A DNA stretch of 64,000 bases from Berberis thunbergii (lineage: Eukaryota > Streptophyta > Magnoliopsida > Ranunculales > Berberidaceae): positions 62,001-126,000 of the forward strand of contig QNQO01000834.1 in NCBI GenBank assembly GCA_003290165.1, read 5' to 3'. The position numbers and the translations under genes are program-made. Positions 1 through 10,100 of the stretch are shown one piece after another; within the stretch, counting starts at the first letter, position 1; each line of letters begins with the position of its first letter. The notes under the pieces were generated by a model. It worked only from the letters and a program-made list of their open reading frames with translations, ran no database searches and was not told the DNA's origin.

Positions 1-2515
1 TGCGCTTAAACATGTGTTAGTTGGCCTTAAATCAAGTTGATTGGTAAGAATGAATCGCGATAAAAGAATGAAACAGCCGATTTACCCATTCCAATCTTCA
101 AAATAAAATTAAAAAATTATAGTATTATGAATAAAAGGCGTTTCGGTCCTCAAAACAAAAACAACCAAAGTATCATTCACTGTAATCAATGTATCATTCT
201 CACCCATTTTGAGGCCCTTAGAACAAATTTATGAGACTGCTTTAATTCAAATTTGTTGTGTTCATATCCACACCCATTACGATTTTTTTACATTCTCAAT
301 GGCTTAATATTATATAGAAAATACACCCATCCTACATCTTTCGGATTTCTAGTTTATATAGTCTTATTACCTGATTTGCTTGAGCCTGAGCCTAAGCCTG
401 TTGTGCAATTAGGTCCAACGCTCACTCCATTTTTATTCTTCTTGTTTGCCTCTGTTTTTCCCCATATGTGCATAATCATAAGTGTTTAGACAGTTTGAAT
501 AACAGTGTGTTAAAGATATGTCTTTTGTATTTGGACGAACAACTGCTAGTCAAGTTTGATTACACTTTTCATGATAAACATTTTGTCTCCTGCATTTGGA
601 CAAACACGTGATAGGCAAGTTTGTTCGTAGGAATCATATATGCTATTACGTATGACACTTTCCATGACATTTTTTAAAAAATATGACTCTTTCCATGACT
701 TATATGACATTTTGTTAAAAATATTTTTCCTGAATTTAGACAAAGACCTGCTAGGCAAGTTTAACAATATGAAATTTTCACTTGAGAAATATGTGGTAAA
801 TCTACCTACAAGCAACAAAATTTCAATACTTCAAGCAACAAATATTCTCAAGTGAAAAATGCCTAAGAATAAACTTTCCTAGGTCTTTGTCTAAATACAG
901 GGGAAATTTCTTTTAAAACCATGTTTGTAATGGAAAGTGTAACTAAATTTTCATATGTAACTTGGCTAGCACGCGTTTGTCCAAATGCAGAGGAAATATT
1001 TTTAACACAATGTTTATCATGGGAAGTGTAATAAAACTTTTGCCAAGCAGTTAGTTGTTTATTCAGTAATCCTTAAGGCTTCAACTTTAGTTACATTGAT
1101 AAGCTTATTATTTCTGCTAAGAATATATATGGTGTGCTAATTGCTTAATTTCAAGAATTGCTTGCTGAGGAATATATAAGGAGTACTAATTCCTTGATTT
1201 AAAGAATTGCGCTTAAACATGTGTTAGTTGGCCTGAAATCAAGTAGATTGGTAAGACTGAATCACGATAAAAGAATGAAACAATCCATTTACCCATTCCA
1301 ATCTTCAAAATAAGAAAAAATACCAAAATTCTGAATAAAAGGCATTTCAGTCCTCAAAACAAAAATAACAAAAGCATCATTCACTATCATCAATGTATCG
1401 TTCACACCGATTATGAGGCCCTTAGAATAAATTTATTAAACTGCTTTAATCCAAATTTGTTGTGTTCATATCCACACCACTTACGATTTCTTTCTATTCT
1501 CCAAGGCTTAATATTATCCCGAAAATACACCCATCCTACATGTTTCGGATTTCTAGTTTATGTAATCATATTACCTGATTTGCTTGAGCCTGAGCATGAA
1601 CCTGCTGTGCAATCAAGTCTAACGCTTTCTCCATTTTTATTCTCCTTGTTTCCCTCTATTTTTTCCCCATATTTGCATAATCATTAGTGTTTAGACAGTT
1701 TGAATAACAGTGTGTTAAAAATATGTCTTTTGTATTTGAACAAACAACTGCTAGTCAAGTTTGATTACACTTCTCATGATAAACATTTTGTCTCCTGCAT
1801 TTAGACAAACACGTGATAGGCAAGTTTGTTCTTAAGCATCATATATGCTGTTATGTATGCCACTTTCCATGACATTTTGTTTAAAATATGACTCTTTCCA
1901 TGACATATATGACATTTTGTTAAAAATATTTTTCCTGCATTTAAACAAAGACTTGCTAGGCAAATTTAACAATATGAAATTTTCACTTGAGAAATAAGTG
2001 GTAAATCTACCAACAAGCAACAAAATTGCAATACTCCAAACAACAAATATTCTAAAGTGAAAAATGCTTAAGAATAAACTTTCCTAGGTCTTTGTCTGAA
2101 TACAGGGGAATTTTCTTTAACACCATGTTTGTAATGAAAAGTGTAACTAAATTTTCATATGTATCTTACCTAGCACGCGTATGTCCAAATGCAAGAAAAT
2201 ATTGTGCCTAGCACGTGTTTGTCCAAATGCAGGGAAATATTTTAAACACTATGTTTATCATGAGAAGTGTAATCAAACTTTTGCCTAGCAATTGGTTGTT
2301 TATTCAGTAAGCCTTAAGGCTTCAACTTAAGCTACATTGATAAGCTTATAATTTTTGCTTAGGAATATATAAGGTGTGCTAATTGCTTGATTTAAAGAAT
2401 TGCGTATAAACATGTGTTAGTTGGCTTTAAATCAAGTTGATTGGTCATAATGAATCGCGAGAAAACAATGAAACAACCGATTTACCCATTCCAATCTTCA
2501 AAATAAAAAAAAATC
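1..2515. repeat. Tandem array of a 1.2-kb unit with internal inverted repeat
   Basis: Near-identical phrases recur at positions 1, 1207 and 2401 (each begins TGCG, then AAACATGTGTTAGTTGG), giving units of about 1206 and 1194 bases plus the start of a third. Inside a unit, short motifs such as GGACAAACACGTGATAGGCA recur. The stretch at about 510-790 is matched in inverted orientation by about 870-1060, so each unit can fold on itself around position 830. The small ORFs here (about 60-90 codons) lie in this palindrome on both strands and have no recognisable domain, so I do not call them genes. The structure resembles a foldback-type non-autonomous transposon that was tandemly duplicated. The family is not identified. 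Confidence 0.8.
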
Positions 2516-3070
2516 CCAATATTCTGAAAAACTCCCATTGTCCAAGACCACCCACGTGCAAGTGGTCCTTAAACACTCACAAAGACCGTTTATCCAAATA
2601 TTTAATACTCAAGACCTAAATACATATCTCGAGAAAAGTGTTAAAATGAGCTGAAAATTTAAATACGACATTTCTAGTGTTAAAATGTAATTTTCCTGAA
2701 AATTATAGCTCAAACGAATTAACAAATAATCTTTTACTTTGAGTAGATCATTTTAGCTAAATAGAACTTAATTGAATCCTAAACTACCGGTAAAAATCTA
2801 AGTTACTCGTTTTAGCCAAATGCCCCTAATAGTAAAGGCATGTCTTCCTTAGGATAAATCAATCACTGTTGTATTGTTTCGTCTCCAACTCACAATGTAA
2901 CTTTCTTCAATTAAAGATGTGTCTTTTGTATTTGGACAAACAACTGCTAGGCAAGTTTGATTATACTTCTCATGATAAACATTGTAAATTTCTCCTGCAT
3001 TTAGTCAAATACCTGCTAGGCAAGTTTATTCTTAGGCATTTTGTCATACAGCAGAAGAGACCTCCACTAT
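2516..3070. repeat. Degenerate continuation of the 1.2-kb repeat
   Basis: The third unit diverges after about 2515. Unrelated AT-rich DNA follows. At about 2905-3040 the paired motifs GGACAAACAACTGCTAGGCA and AATACCTGCTAGGCAAGTTT reappear in the same order as in the full units, so this is a partial or eroded copy of the unit's left arm. Confidence 0.6.
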
Positions 3071-3599
3071 GATGCTTGTTAGTGGCAACCTGTACCTCTT
3101 ATCAATACCCAATTTGCTTGTTAGTAACCTAGTCTTTCAATACATGTATGCATGTAAAATAACGGTTTCTACTGAACATTATCATACCTACTTAATAATT
3201 GTATTAAGCTTGTATTATCTTGTAGATTTACTTTTCTCTTGATTTTTTCACATATTCCCATACTTGTCTTTCTCCCTATCATTGTTTTTCCAACTGAAAA
3301 GCTTCCATTACTCGAGCAACATACACTTTTATCGAAAAAAAGGACTTGTAGCTATTTATTGGGTTTGAATCTGGGCTATAATCGGGCAATGTCTAATACC
3401 GTGCTAAATAGCATCTATGAATTGCCATGGCATCAGTCATTTCTAAATTTTGCTTGCCTTTACTCTTTCATCTGAACAAGAAAGGGTTGAAATGAAAGAT
3501 GAAGAGAAATTAGAACAACAAATTAGTGTCAACTCCAAGTTGGTTTAATTAGTGTATAATTACACATAAAGATGGAAACTTTCACCAAATAATTGAAAA
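3071..3599. other. Intergenic DNA, nothing recognised
   Basis: AT-rich, with only short ORFs that lack recognisable domains. No RNA gene or element end is visible. Confidence 0.5.
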
Positions 3600-3790
3600 G
3601 TTCACAAAAGAATGTTAAGCCCTAGGATTTATGAGGGAAATTATTTCCGGGGGAATGTTAAGCCATGGAGAATGGAAAGAAATCGTAATGGGTGTGGATA
3701 TGAACACAACAAATTTGAATTAAAACAGCCTCATAAATTTGTTCAAGGGCCTAAAAAATACTTTTTCTCCGTTTTAGACTTTCCAAAGAG
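3600..3790 (-). repeat. Inverted fragment of the 1.2-kb unit
   Basis: The segment around 3655-3760 (for example GGGTGTGGATATGAACACAA) is the reverse complement of about 215-300 and of the matching part of unit 2 (around 1440-1510). It is an opposite-orientation piece of the array unit. The junction with flanking DNA is not sharp enough to define ends. Confidence 0.65.
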
Positions 3791-4880
3791 TGGAATTTTG
3801 GATAATAGGATTATTGTCTAAAAAGTTTCAACTCGATTTGGAAAACATTCCTAGTGATAAGTGTCTAAATGTGACATGTCCTAAGGATTGTGATTTTGTT
3901 AATCGAGATAATTTCTGCGAGTTGACTTAAAAAAATATTTTGCTGTGTACAGAAAAAACGTAAAAAATTTGTTGTAATTTTGAAGTTATCATTATAATTT
4001 TTAAGTTTTTATATACTACATAAAGAGTATCAGGAGACTTATAATGTCATACAAACAATATATTGCCCTAAAAATCACTTATATAACCAATTTTAATAAT
4101 AAACTAAGGTTAAAATGGGTTAAAATGTAGGGAATTGAGATTGGCCTAACGAAATAAATGAACATTTCAAAAGAAATTTCGGAAACTTAAAAAAAAAATT
4201 ATTTCATAAAATTTCAACATTTTTTTTTGAGAAATCACACTCCTTGTCTTGAACATCTCATATTTTGTGTTGACTACCCTGGATTGAATGGCGGTATAAA
4301 GAAAACTTTTTGTGAAATCGGGTTATGAATTGGCGGCGACGAATACATATGAAGTAGTTGAGTTATTCATTGCTAGATTAATGATGCAATTCTTAGCCTG
4401 GTTCAATGCAGTAATTAAGAGGGTGATGTAATTTGGGAATTAGAATAGCAATTTCGGAAGTTACATCCATATTTATTCCAATAGCCTTCTTTTATGTAGT
4501 CTAATATCGTGGACGAGATTCTTTTGAGGTCATTAGTAGCGACCAATCATTCTCAAAGTTCTACATCATTTTAACATATTCCTCTTTCTTCACCATTCTT
4601 TGGTTTTGTTTGGCTCAAAGAAATAATAGAGAAAAGAGGAGAGTATGAGAGAGAGTTACAAGTTTGTTTAGAAAAAAATAAAAATAAATCGAAGTTACTT
4701 GGAGTTTTGGTGGGTATTGCAAAGGGGGAGATTTTTGGTGACTTGAGTATCGATTTGGAAGGCTTGGAGCATTACAATTTTGTTGCTTGTTGATAGATTT
4801 ACGACTTAGTAAATTTTTTCAATTGATTATGAGTAATTTTCATAAATTTTTAACCGTTTGAGATTTGCAATTTTTGGTTT
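3791..4880. other. AT-rich intergenic DNA
   Basis: No coding region or element is recognised. Short phrases (GATTGTGATTTTGTTAATCG near 3890, and text near 4440-4480) resemble AT-rich DNA at 19.7-20.1 kb, hinting at a decayed dispersed repeat, but no ends could be defined. Confidence 0.4.
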
Positions 4881-5037
4881 GATGCGAGTAACAGTGTATT
4901 TCTCAAGTGAAATTTTCATATTGTGTTGATAATTTCATGTCCTATTCTAAGTACTTGGATGCGAGTAACAGAGTGTATTTCTTAAGTGAAATTTTCATAT
5001 TGTGTTGATAATTTCATGTCCTATTCTAAGTACTTGG
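4881..5037. repeat. Tandem duplication of about 77-80 bp
   Basis: Two adjacent copies start at 4881 and 4958, both with GATGCGAGTAACAG. They share almost every base through GTCCTATTCTAAGTACTTGG. The second copy carries a short insertion (GAGTG versus GTG). The near identity suggests a fairly recent duplication. Confidence 0.85.
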
Positions 5038-5483
5038 CCGTAGTGATACATTTTTGCACCCATTCAACAAACTTGCTTTGAAACTGAAATTTCAAATAGA
5101 GCATCCCAATGAACCATGTCACGTTATTTCCCCAAATCAACCTTTGTTGCACAACTTGTATGACCTGTGTTTTTATGGCAATACTACTTTCATTATGTCA
5201 TCTTTGCAGAGCACTTGTATAGGATGTTGCAACAAACAGTGGGTCTGAATTCGCTAAAGGAAGTTTGATGTAATCAAGTATTTTAAGTATTAGTTAACTC
5301 ATATAGTAGGTTAGTTGAGTTTGCTAAGATCCAAAGCATTATGCATGCATGGTTGATTTGCTTGGACGTGCTGGACGCTTGGATGAAGCGTTAGGCCTTA
5401 TAAAAAGCATGTCTTTCAATGTAGATGAAGGCATATGGGGAGCATTACTTGGGGCATGCAAGGTCCATGGTAATGTTGAAATT

Positions 5484-5653
5484 CAAAAAAATCTAGACAG
5501 CCAGGCCCTTAGAGTCAGGACAGTGATAGGGGAGTTTTCTGTCTGTGTGTTGTGTTTGATTGAGTCATTATACACATCTCTAGGATGATGGATGGTATTG
5601 GGCCTGACCTGGTGCAAGTCTGACTTGCCTAGCCTAGCTTTCTAGAAAAGTTC
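5484..5653. mobile_element. MULE-type MITE, 9-bp TSD GTTGAAATT
   Basis: A 170-bp insertion in the PPR pseudogene. The host sequence GTTGAAATT occurs at 5475-5483 and again at 5654-5662. The ends are imperfect inverted repeats around TCTAGA (TCTAGACAGCCAGGC on the left; the complement of the right end reads TCTAGAAAGCTAGGC). The core contains GGATGATGGATGGTATTGGG, shared with the elements at 6744 and 62568. A 9-bp duplication is typical of Mutator-like elements. There is no coding capacity. Confidence 0.85.
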
Positions 5654-5713
5654 GTTGAAATTGCTGGGAAACATATCTTTGACTTAGACCCTCAAAATTC
5701 TAGATGCTATAAA

Positions 5714-6178
5714 GAGTAATTCTTGCTGGTCTGGGCTCAACTGCCTGGGGGGCAAAAATACACTTTAGCCCCCTGTTAGAGAATAGAAGTCAATACATCC
5801 TATTGTTAGGAAAATATCTTTCAGTATTAGGAAATACATCCTATTGTTAGGAAAATATATTTTAGCATATTGTGTTGTAAGTTTTATGGGATTAGAAGTT
5901 TATGGGGTTAGGAAACTTTCCGATGGCTAGTAATTTGTTTCCTTGGTTTGGGAGGTTTCCTAGTGTATGGTGGTTTCCTATTGTATTTTGGTTTCCTAAG
6001 TTTGGTTAGATTTCCTATTGTATTTTGGTTTCCTAAATACAATTCTTTACACCCCCTCTTTAAACAATTTTTTCCCAAAAAAAAGTGGTTAAAAGAGAGG
6101 GGGCAACAGTGTACATTCGCCCCCCCCGCCCCCCAGGCAGCAACCTCGCTCCCTTTCCCAGGCTAGCTAGAATTGGGG
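5714..6178. mobile_element. MULE-type MITE, 465 bp, 9-bp TSD
   Basis: Second insertion in the PPR pseudogene. The flanks are TGCTATAAA (5705-5713) and TACTATAAA (6179-6187), 8 of 9 identical. The left end reads AATTCTTGCTGGTCTGGG and the complement of the right end AATTCTAGCTAGCCTGGG. Subterminal GCCTGGGGGGC and TTAGCCCCC are also mirrored on the other side. Internally, TTTCCTATTGTATTTTGG and TCCTATTGTTAGGAAAATAT are repeated. Non-coding. Confidence 0.8.
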
Positions 6179-6743
6179 TACTATAAATTGTTAGCCAATG
6201 TTCATGCTGGTGCTGGTCAATGGAGCAATGTTGGTAAAGTTAGAAGCTTGTTGAAGGAAAGAGGGGTGATGAAGATACCAGGTTGTAGCTGGATTGACCT
6301 CAACGTACGACACCACCCATACATTTGTTGCCAAAGACAAAAGTCATCCACAATCGGCTGAGGTTTATCAACTTTTGAATATTCTTCTTCTAGAGCTAAA
6401 AAAAGGCCCCCGGCTATGTTGCTGAGCCTTACCTGCCGATTTTCTCCCAAATCGAGCCAGGATGAAAATCCTCATTCAAATGCCTAAGCTATACTTCCAG
6501 CAAAACTAGTGTTTTGACTCTTTGTAAGGTTGTATCACAGCAAGAAATTGGAAGATATAAAACGGCTCAGCTCGTTGGGCAAGGCGTGATACTAATTTTT
6601 TACACATGTATCATCCAAAGCACCCAACATATGAGAGAGATCCTCTGTGTCTCTGTGCAAATGTAAGAATCTCTCGATCTTTGTGGCAATTGTAAGAATC
6701 ATATTTATATTTCATTGGAGCTGTCAAAAAATAAATCTTCAAT

Positions 6744-6894
6744 CTAGAGAGTCTGGCAGGACAGCGACAAGGGATTCTTTGTTCATGTGATTGTGTTCGA
6801 TTGGGTCATTATGAACATTTCTAGGATGATGGATGGTATTGGGCCTGGCCTGGCGCAGATCTTGCTTGCCTGGCCTGTCTATCTAGAAAAAGTC
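6744..6894. mobile_element. MULE-type MITE, 9-bp TSD ATCTTCAAT
   Basis: 151 bp flanked by perfect ATCTTCAAT at 6735-6743 and 6895-6903. It is closely related to the element at 5484-5653, sharing CTAGGATGATGGATGGTATT and a right end CTATCTAGAAAAAGTC. Its left terminus is a few bases shorter than its relative. Confidence 0.85.
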
Positions 6895-6910
6895 ATCTTC
6901 AATAAGTTTC

Positions 6911-7092
6911 CAAAAATTCTAGCCAGCCTTGTTTGCTGGGTTTTTTTGGCCTTGTTTGGGTTTTTTTACACTTCTACCCCTTATATAGATGGTGTTTGTG
7001 GTTGTGTTTTAAAGATGAGAGACAAAAAGTGAACAAACACTAAAACAAGACACAAAAAAAAAGCCACCAAAAAAGGCTGGCTAGAATTACTC
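6911..7092. mobile_element. MULE-type MITE, 9-bp TSD ATAAGTTTC
   Basis: 182 bp between perfect 9-bp copies ATAAGTTTC (6902-6910 and 7093-7101). The inverted ends are nearly perfect: ATTCTAGCCAGCC on the left, GGCTGGCTAGAAT on the right. The interior is T-rich then A-rich, in keeping with a hairpin-like element. Its left duplication shares two bases with the right duplication of the previous element, so the two insertions sit side by side. About 50 bp downstream, GAATTACTCATAAGTTT occurs once more. Confidence 0.85.
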
Positions 7093-7260
7093 ATAAGTTT
7101 CTCTACTCAGTAGTCATTTTGTGGTTGTGAAATAAAAGGAATTACTCATAAGTTTTTCTTCAAATCATTCTCGCGTGAAGAACAACTATTCTAGTGATTC
7201 ATGCATTTCAAAGAATACAAGAAGTACTGAGTTTATGTTGTTAATAACGTGATTTTAGGG

Positions 7261-8279
7261 TTTCTCTAAATGGCAAGATAGGTTTTATGGGAAATCCATT
7301 CCATTTGGTGGCAACAGACAGATGGCTTATAGCAATGCAAGTACATTGGGGTATATGAGCTCATCGCAGGCCTTGGCTGACTATGCCGTTTTGATCATTG
7401 ACTTGAAGGAAAATTTGACTGCACAAGACTCACCTGTGGTTGTCTTTGGAGGTTCTTATGGATGAAGTAAGTTTTCATTTTATATATTAACTATTATCTT
7501 TTGTATTTTTACATAATTTTCGTCTATATTCAAGTTTCGCTACTAGTAGTCATAACTGGATTTTTGCTAGGGCCACTATTTGTGCCTAACCATGCTTTTA
7601 TGTTAAAACCGGTGTACAAAATTGTGCCACGAAAGTCCAAAAATCCATATATTTTATTTATTTGAGATTCTTTAAAGCATTATTAGTGATTTTAGCACTA
7701 AAATGGTCTTTGTTATATAGTGTTGGCTGCATGGTTTAGGTTAAAATACCCACTTGTAGCAATTGGGCCCTTGGCATCTTCAGCTCCAATTCTAAATTTT
7801 GAGGACATTGTCTCTCCATACAGCATCAACAATACTATTACAAATGATTTCAAGGTAACTTAATCTAAACTTGAGTGTGCTTAAAGTAAGCTCAAGCTAA
7901 CACCCATTAAAATAATGATATTGTATATACATTTTTTGTTTGTTATTAATATCTTTTTATCGATCCTAACAAGTACCAGAGCCAAAGTGAGAACTGTTAC
8001 AAAATGATCAAGGGACCCTGGCATCAAATTGCAGATACAACACACCGATCAGGTGGACTTGAGTTGCTATGAAATTCATTCAAAATTTGCAAGTATGAAT
8101 CTTTGATTGTTTTTCATAAATTGCAAATTATAACCCCTTCTGAATTCCATCTCTAATTTTTCATCGGTGCAGGCAGATTGGAAGGTTGGCTCCAAATAGC
8201 CTTTGTTTACACTGCCATGACGGATTATCCAACTCCATCAAACTTCCTAAACCCAATGCCTTCTTTTCCAGTCAAGGAG
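7261..8279 (+). pseudogene. Lysosomal Pro-X carboxypeptidase-like (S28) gene fragment
   Basis: Four exon-like blocks with introns match plant serine carboxypeptidases of family S28 (prolylcarboxypeptidase type, secreted or vacuolar). Block 1 (about 7280-7466) reads RFYGKSIPFGG and ASTLGYMSSSQALADYA, ending in GGSYG, the nucleophile Ser motif. Block 2 (7721-7854) gives MLAAWFRLKYPLVAIGPLAS and APILNFEDIVSPYS. Block 3 (7980-8092) includes SENCYKMIKGPWHQIADT. Block 4 (8177-8279) contains AFVYTAMTDYPTPSNFLNP. Splice sites fit GT-AG. TGA stops lie at 7463-7465, directly after GGSYG where family members have Gly, and at 8070-8072, where a CGA Arg codon is likely. The N-terminal and C-terminal exons, including the catalytic Asp and His region, are absent. 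Dead fragment that retains introns, so not a processed copy. Confidence 0.85.
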
Positions 8280-8464
8280 GTTAGGCACAAAAACAAAAAA
8301 AAAAAAAATAAAAAAAATTCCTTTGGGGACTAACAGTTGTTTAAATTTTTTTATTTTTTATTTTTTCATGCTACTAGATTTGCTTATGTTTCATGGGACT
8401 ATGGGAGTTTAGATGTGCAAGAATATGCTACTAGATTTGCTTATGTTTTCATTACAATTTTTCT

Positions 8465-9265
8465 TTAATGGCAATACTTTTGTCCATGGCTCCAAGTGAG
8501 ATCTTCGTCAGAATATTTGGTTTTGTGGACCTTGAGTTCAAACCATGCGTGATGAACATATTCCTTGGTATTGTACAAATTTGAACAAGAATAATCACTT
8601 CCCAGTGAGGTGTAACGTCCCGTCTCAAGCGAGTAGAACAAATTTTCTTCTCTGTAGAAGTTACGAAAGCAAAGTGTACTTTCCATCCCAGCTAAATTGA
8701 CTGAAAAACATGCTACTTTACTCACATACCATGTTCTGTCACCCAAATTCTTCACTTTCTTCCAAATCATCTTAGATCAATCCAACTTGAACACATCAAC
8801 CCACTTCCCCACATCACCTACAAATATTGCAAAAAGATCTCCATCCGATTCTATCAAAAAACTTTGGAAGATTGACTTAAGAGGATTTGCATTGCGCAAA
8901 GGCTGTTTCGCCCTGGCAAGAACAGACCAACGATCTTTTTCTTCAAGCTGGGGGTTATATATTCCCAATCTTCCATATGTGCTTAAACAGTAGAACATAT
9001 TCTTTTGGGCGCAAAAAACTGGACTACTGTGAGATGGTTTAAAGGATCCATGGTTTTTAGAAAAATCAATAAACCATGAATTTTCTCCTCGGTTAATGGA
9101 AGCAACTCGACCCATACCAATACCAAACACTACACAGTTAGGGGAAGTTGGTGCATGTGAGAAAGTGATACCTTCAAACATGTAGCCAGTGTATATGCGA
9201 GGCATTTCTGGCAATTCTAATGAGAAGTCAGGAAGATTGATGGTCAGCAGGCAGTGACAGATCCA
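8465..9265 (-). pseudogene. F-box/DUF295 (beta-propeller) gene fragment
   Basis: Reading leftward from 9265, one frame runs to 8465 and matches the C-terminal DUF295 beta-propeller of plant F-box proteins, the substrate-recruiting subunits of SCF ubiquitin ligases. Recognisable blocks are LPDFSLELPEMPRIYTGYMF, then SSPVFCAQKNMFYCLSTYG, then VFKLD, a stop, SKMIWKKVKNLGDRTWY, and a C-terminal WSHGQKYCH. The frame is broken only by TGA at 8777-8779, exactly where the family usually has Trp (TGG), so one base change may account for it. Upstream, a TAG at 9266-9268 ends homology and no F-box domain is present. The host N-terminal half is missing; it may have been deleted or never captured. Confidence 0.8.
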
Positions 9266-9519
9266 CTATCAATGGCTATCCGACCGGTAACGGTTGAACC
9301 CGTGATGACGATGGCATCCTAGTATGAGCAGAAATACCTTGTAACATTATTTTTTCTAATTTGTTTTTGAATTCTCACCATTGTATTGAATTGAAAATAA
9401 CAGTGTTTATGAATTAAATTGAAACTGAATGAATGAAAGTCCTTTTTTGTGAATGGATGAGATCATGCATTGAGTTTGATTCAAGCTCTCATTGAAAGTA
9501 CCAATTTGTGGATGCAAAT

Positions 9520-10100
9520 TTTCACCAGATCACGTGTTGATCACGCGAAACAATCTGCATAAGATAGAATCACGTGCTGATCACGTAGAGTAATCTGCAT
9601 AAGATAGAACTTAATTCTTGACACCGGTGTGGTGCCTGCCATGAAGACTCCGATGCCAAAGTTAGAGCAATATCTTTAGAAAAATGTTTATATCTCTATA
9701 TTTGAAGAGAGAATTCTGAAATCAAGAAAAGAGTTACCTCTAGATGGATTTGTGTTTTGATTATTTATAGAGGCAGATGAGTGAGGCACGCGGCAAATGA
9801 GTGAGTGATCTGCTTGCAAACGGTTGTAACTCCAGCAGATGAGTGAGACGCGTGGCATATAAGTGAGTGATCTGCTTGCAGGCGGTTGTAACTCCAGCAG
9901 ATTAGTGAGACACGTGGCAGATAAGTGAGTCATCTGCTTACAGGCGGTTGTAACTCCTCTCTTAGGTAGTTGTAACTTCTCTCAAGTAGTTGTCATTTCC
10001 TGTTGGCGGTTACTTCCTGTTTTGAGTCACCTCTCCTGCAAGCTTGGGTGCTCAGCTGAGCATGGTGGTCAGCGTCGAACACTACTCCTCTGCTGATAAA
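9520..10100 (-). mobile_element. LTR-like fragment with three 65-bp tandem repeats
   Basis: Read on the minus strand, TTTGGCATCGGAGTCTTCAT and GGCACCACACCGGTGTCAAG resemble phrases common at the ends of plant gypsy-type LTRs, and CTCTATAAATAA gives a TATA-like box. Upstream of that box (on plus, about 9776-9955) a unit of about 65 bp (GTGAGTGATCTGCTTGCA, then CGGTTGTAACTCCAGCAGAT) repeats three times, as tandem repeats in an LTR U3 region often do. At 9525-9608 a smaller motif (GATCACG, then ATCTGCATAAGATAGAA) occurs twice. No TG..CA ends or target duplication were fixed, so the extent is approximate. Confidence 0.5.

Larger units (their letters stand above)
5331..6470 (+). pseudogene. PPR protein fragment (E/E+ domain), broken by two MITEs
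   Basis: Three collinear pieces read as the C-terminal E region of a plant PLS-type pentatricopeptide repeat protein, a family of organelle RNA-binding proteins. Piece 1 (about 5336-5483) reads [18 protein letters not shown] and later [15 protein letters not shown]. Piece 2 (5654-5713) continues VEIAGKHIFDLDPQNSRCYK. Piece 3 (6179 onward) gives YYKLLANVHAGAGQW and ERGVMKIPGCSWIDLN. Two MITEs separate the pieces, and removing each with one copy of its 9-bp duplication restores a continuous frame. A frameshift follows near 6305-6330, after which TFVAKDKSHPQSAEVYQLL continues in another frame. All upstream PPR repeats are missing, so this is a truncated, dead fragment. The family call is firm; the specific orthologue is unknown. 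Confidence 0.85.

Noticed and set aside
5948..6166. 72-codon ORF as a gene
   Set aside because: It lies wholly inside the 465-bp MITE and translates its internal repeats.
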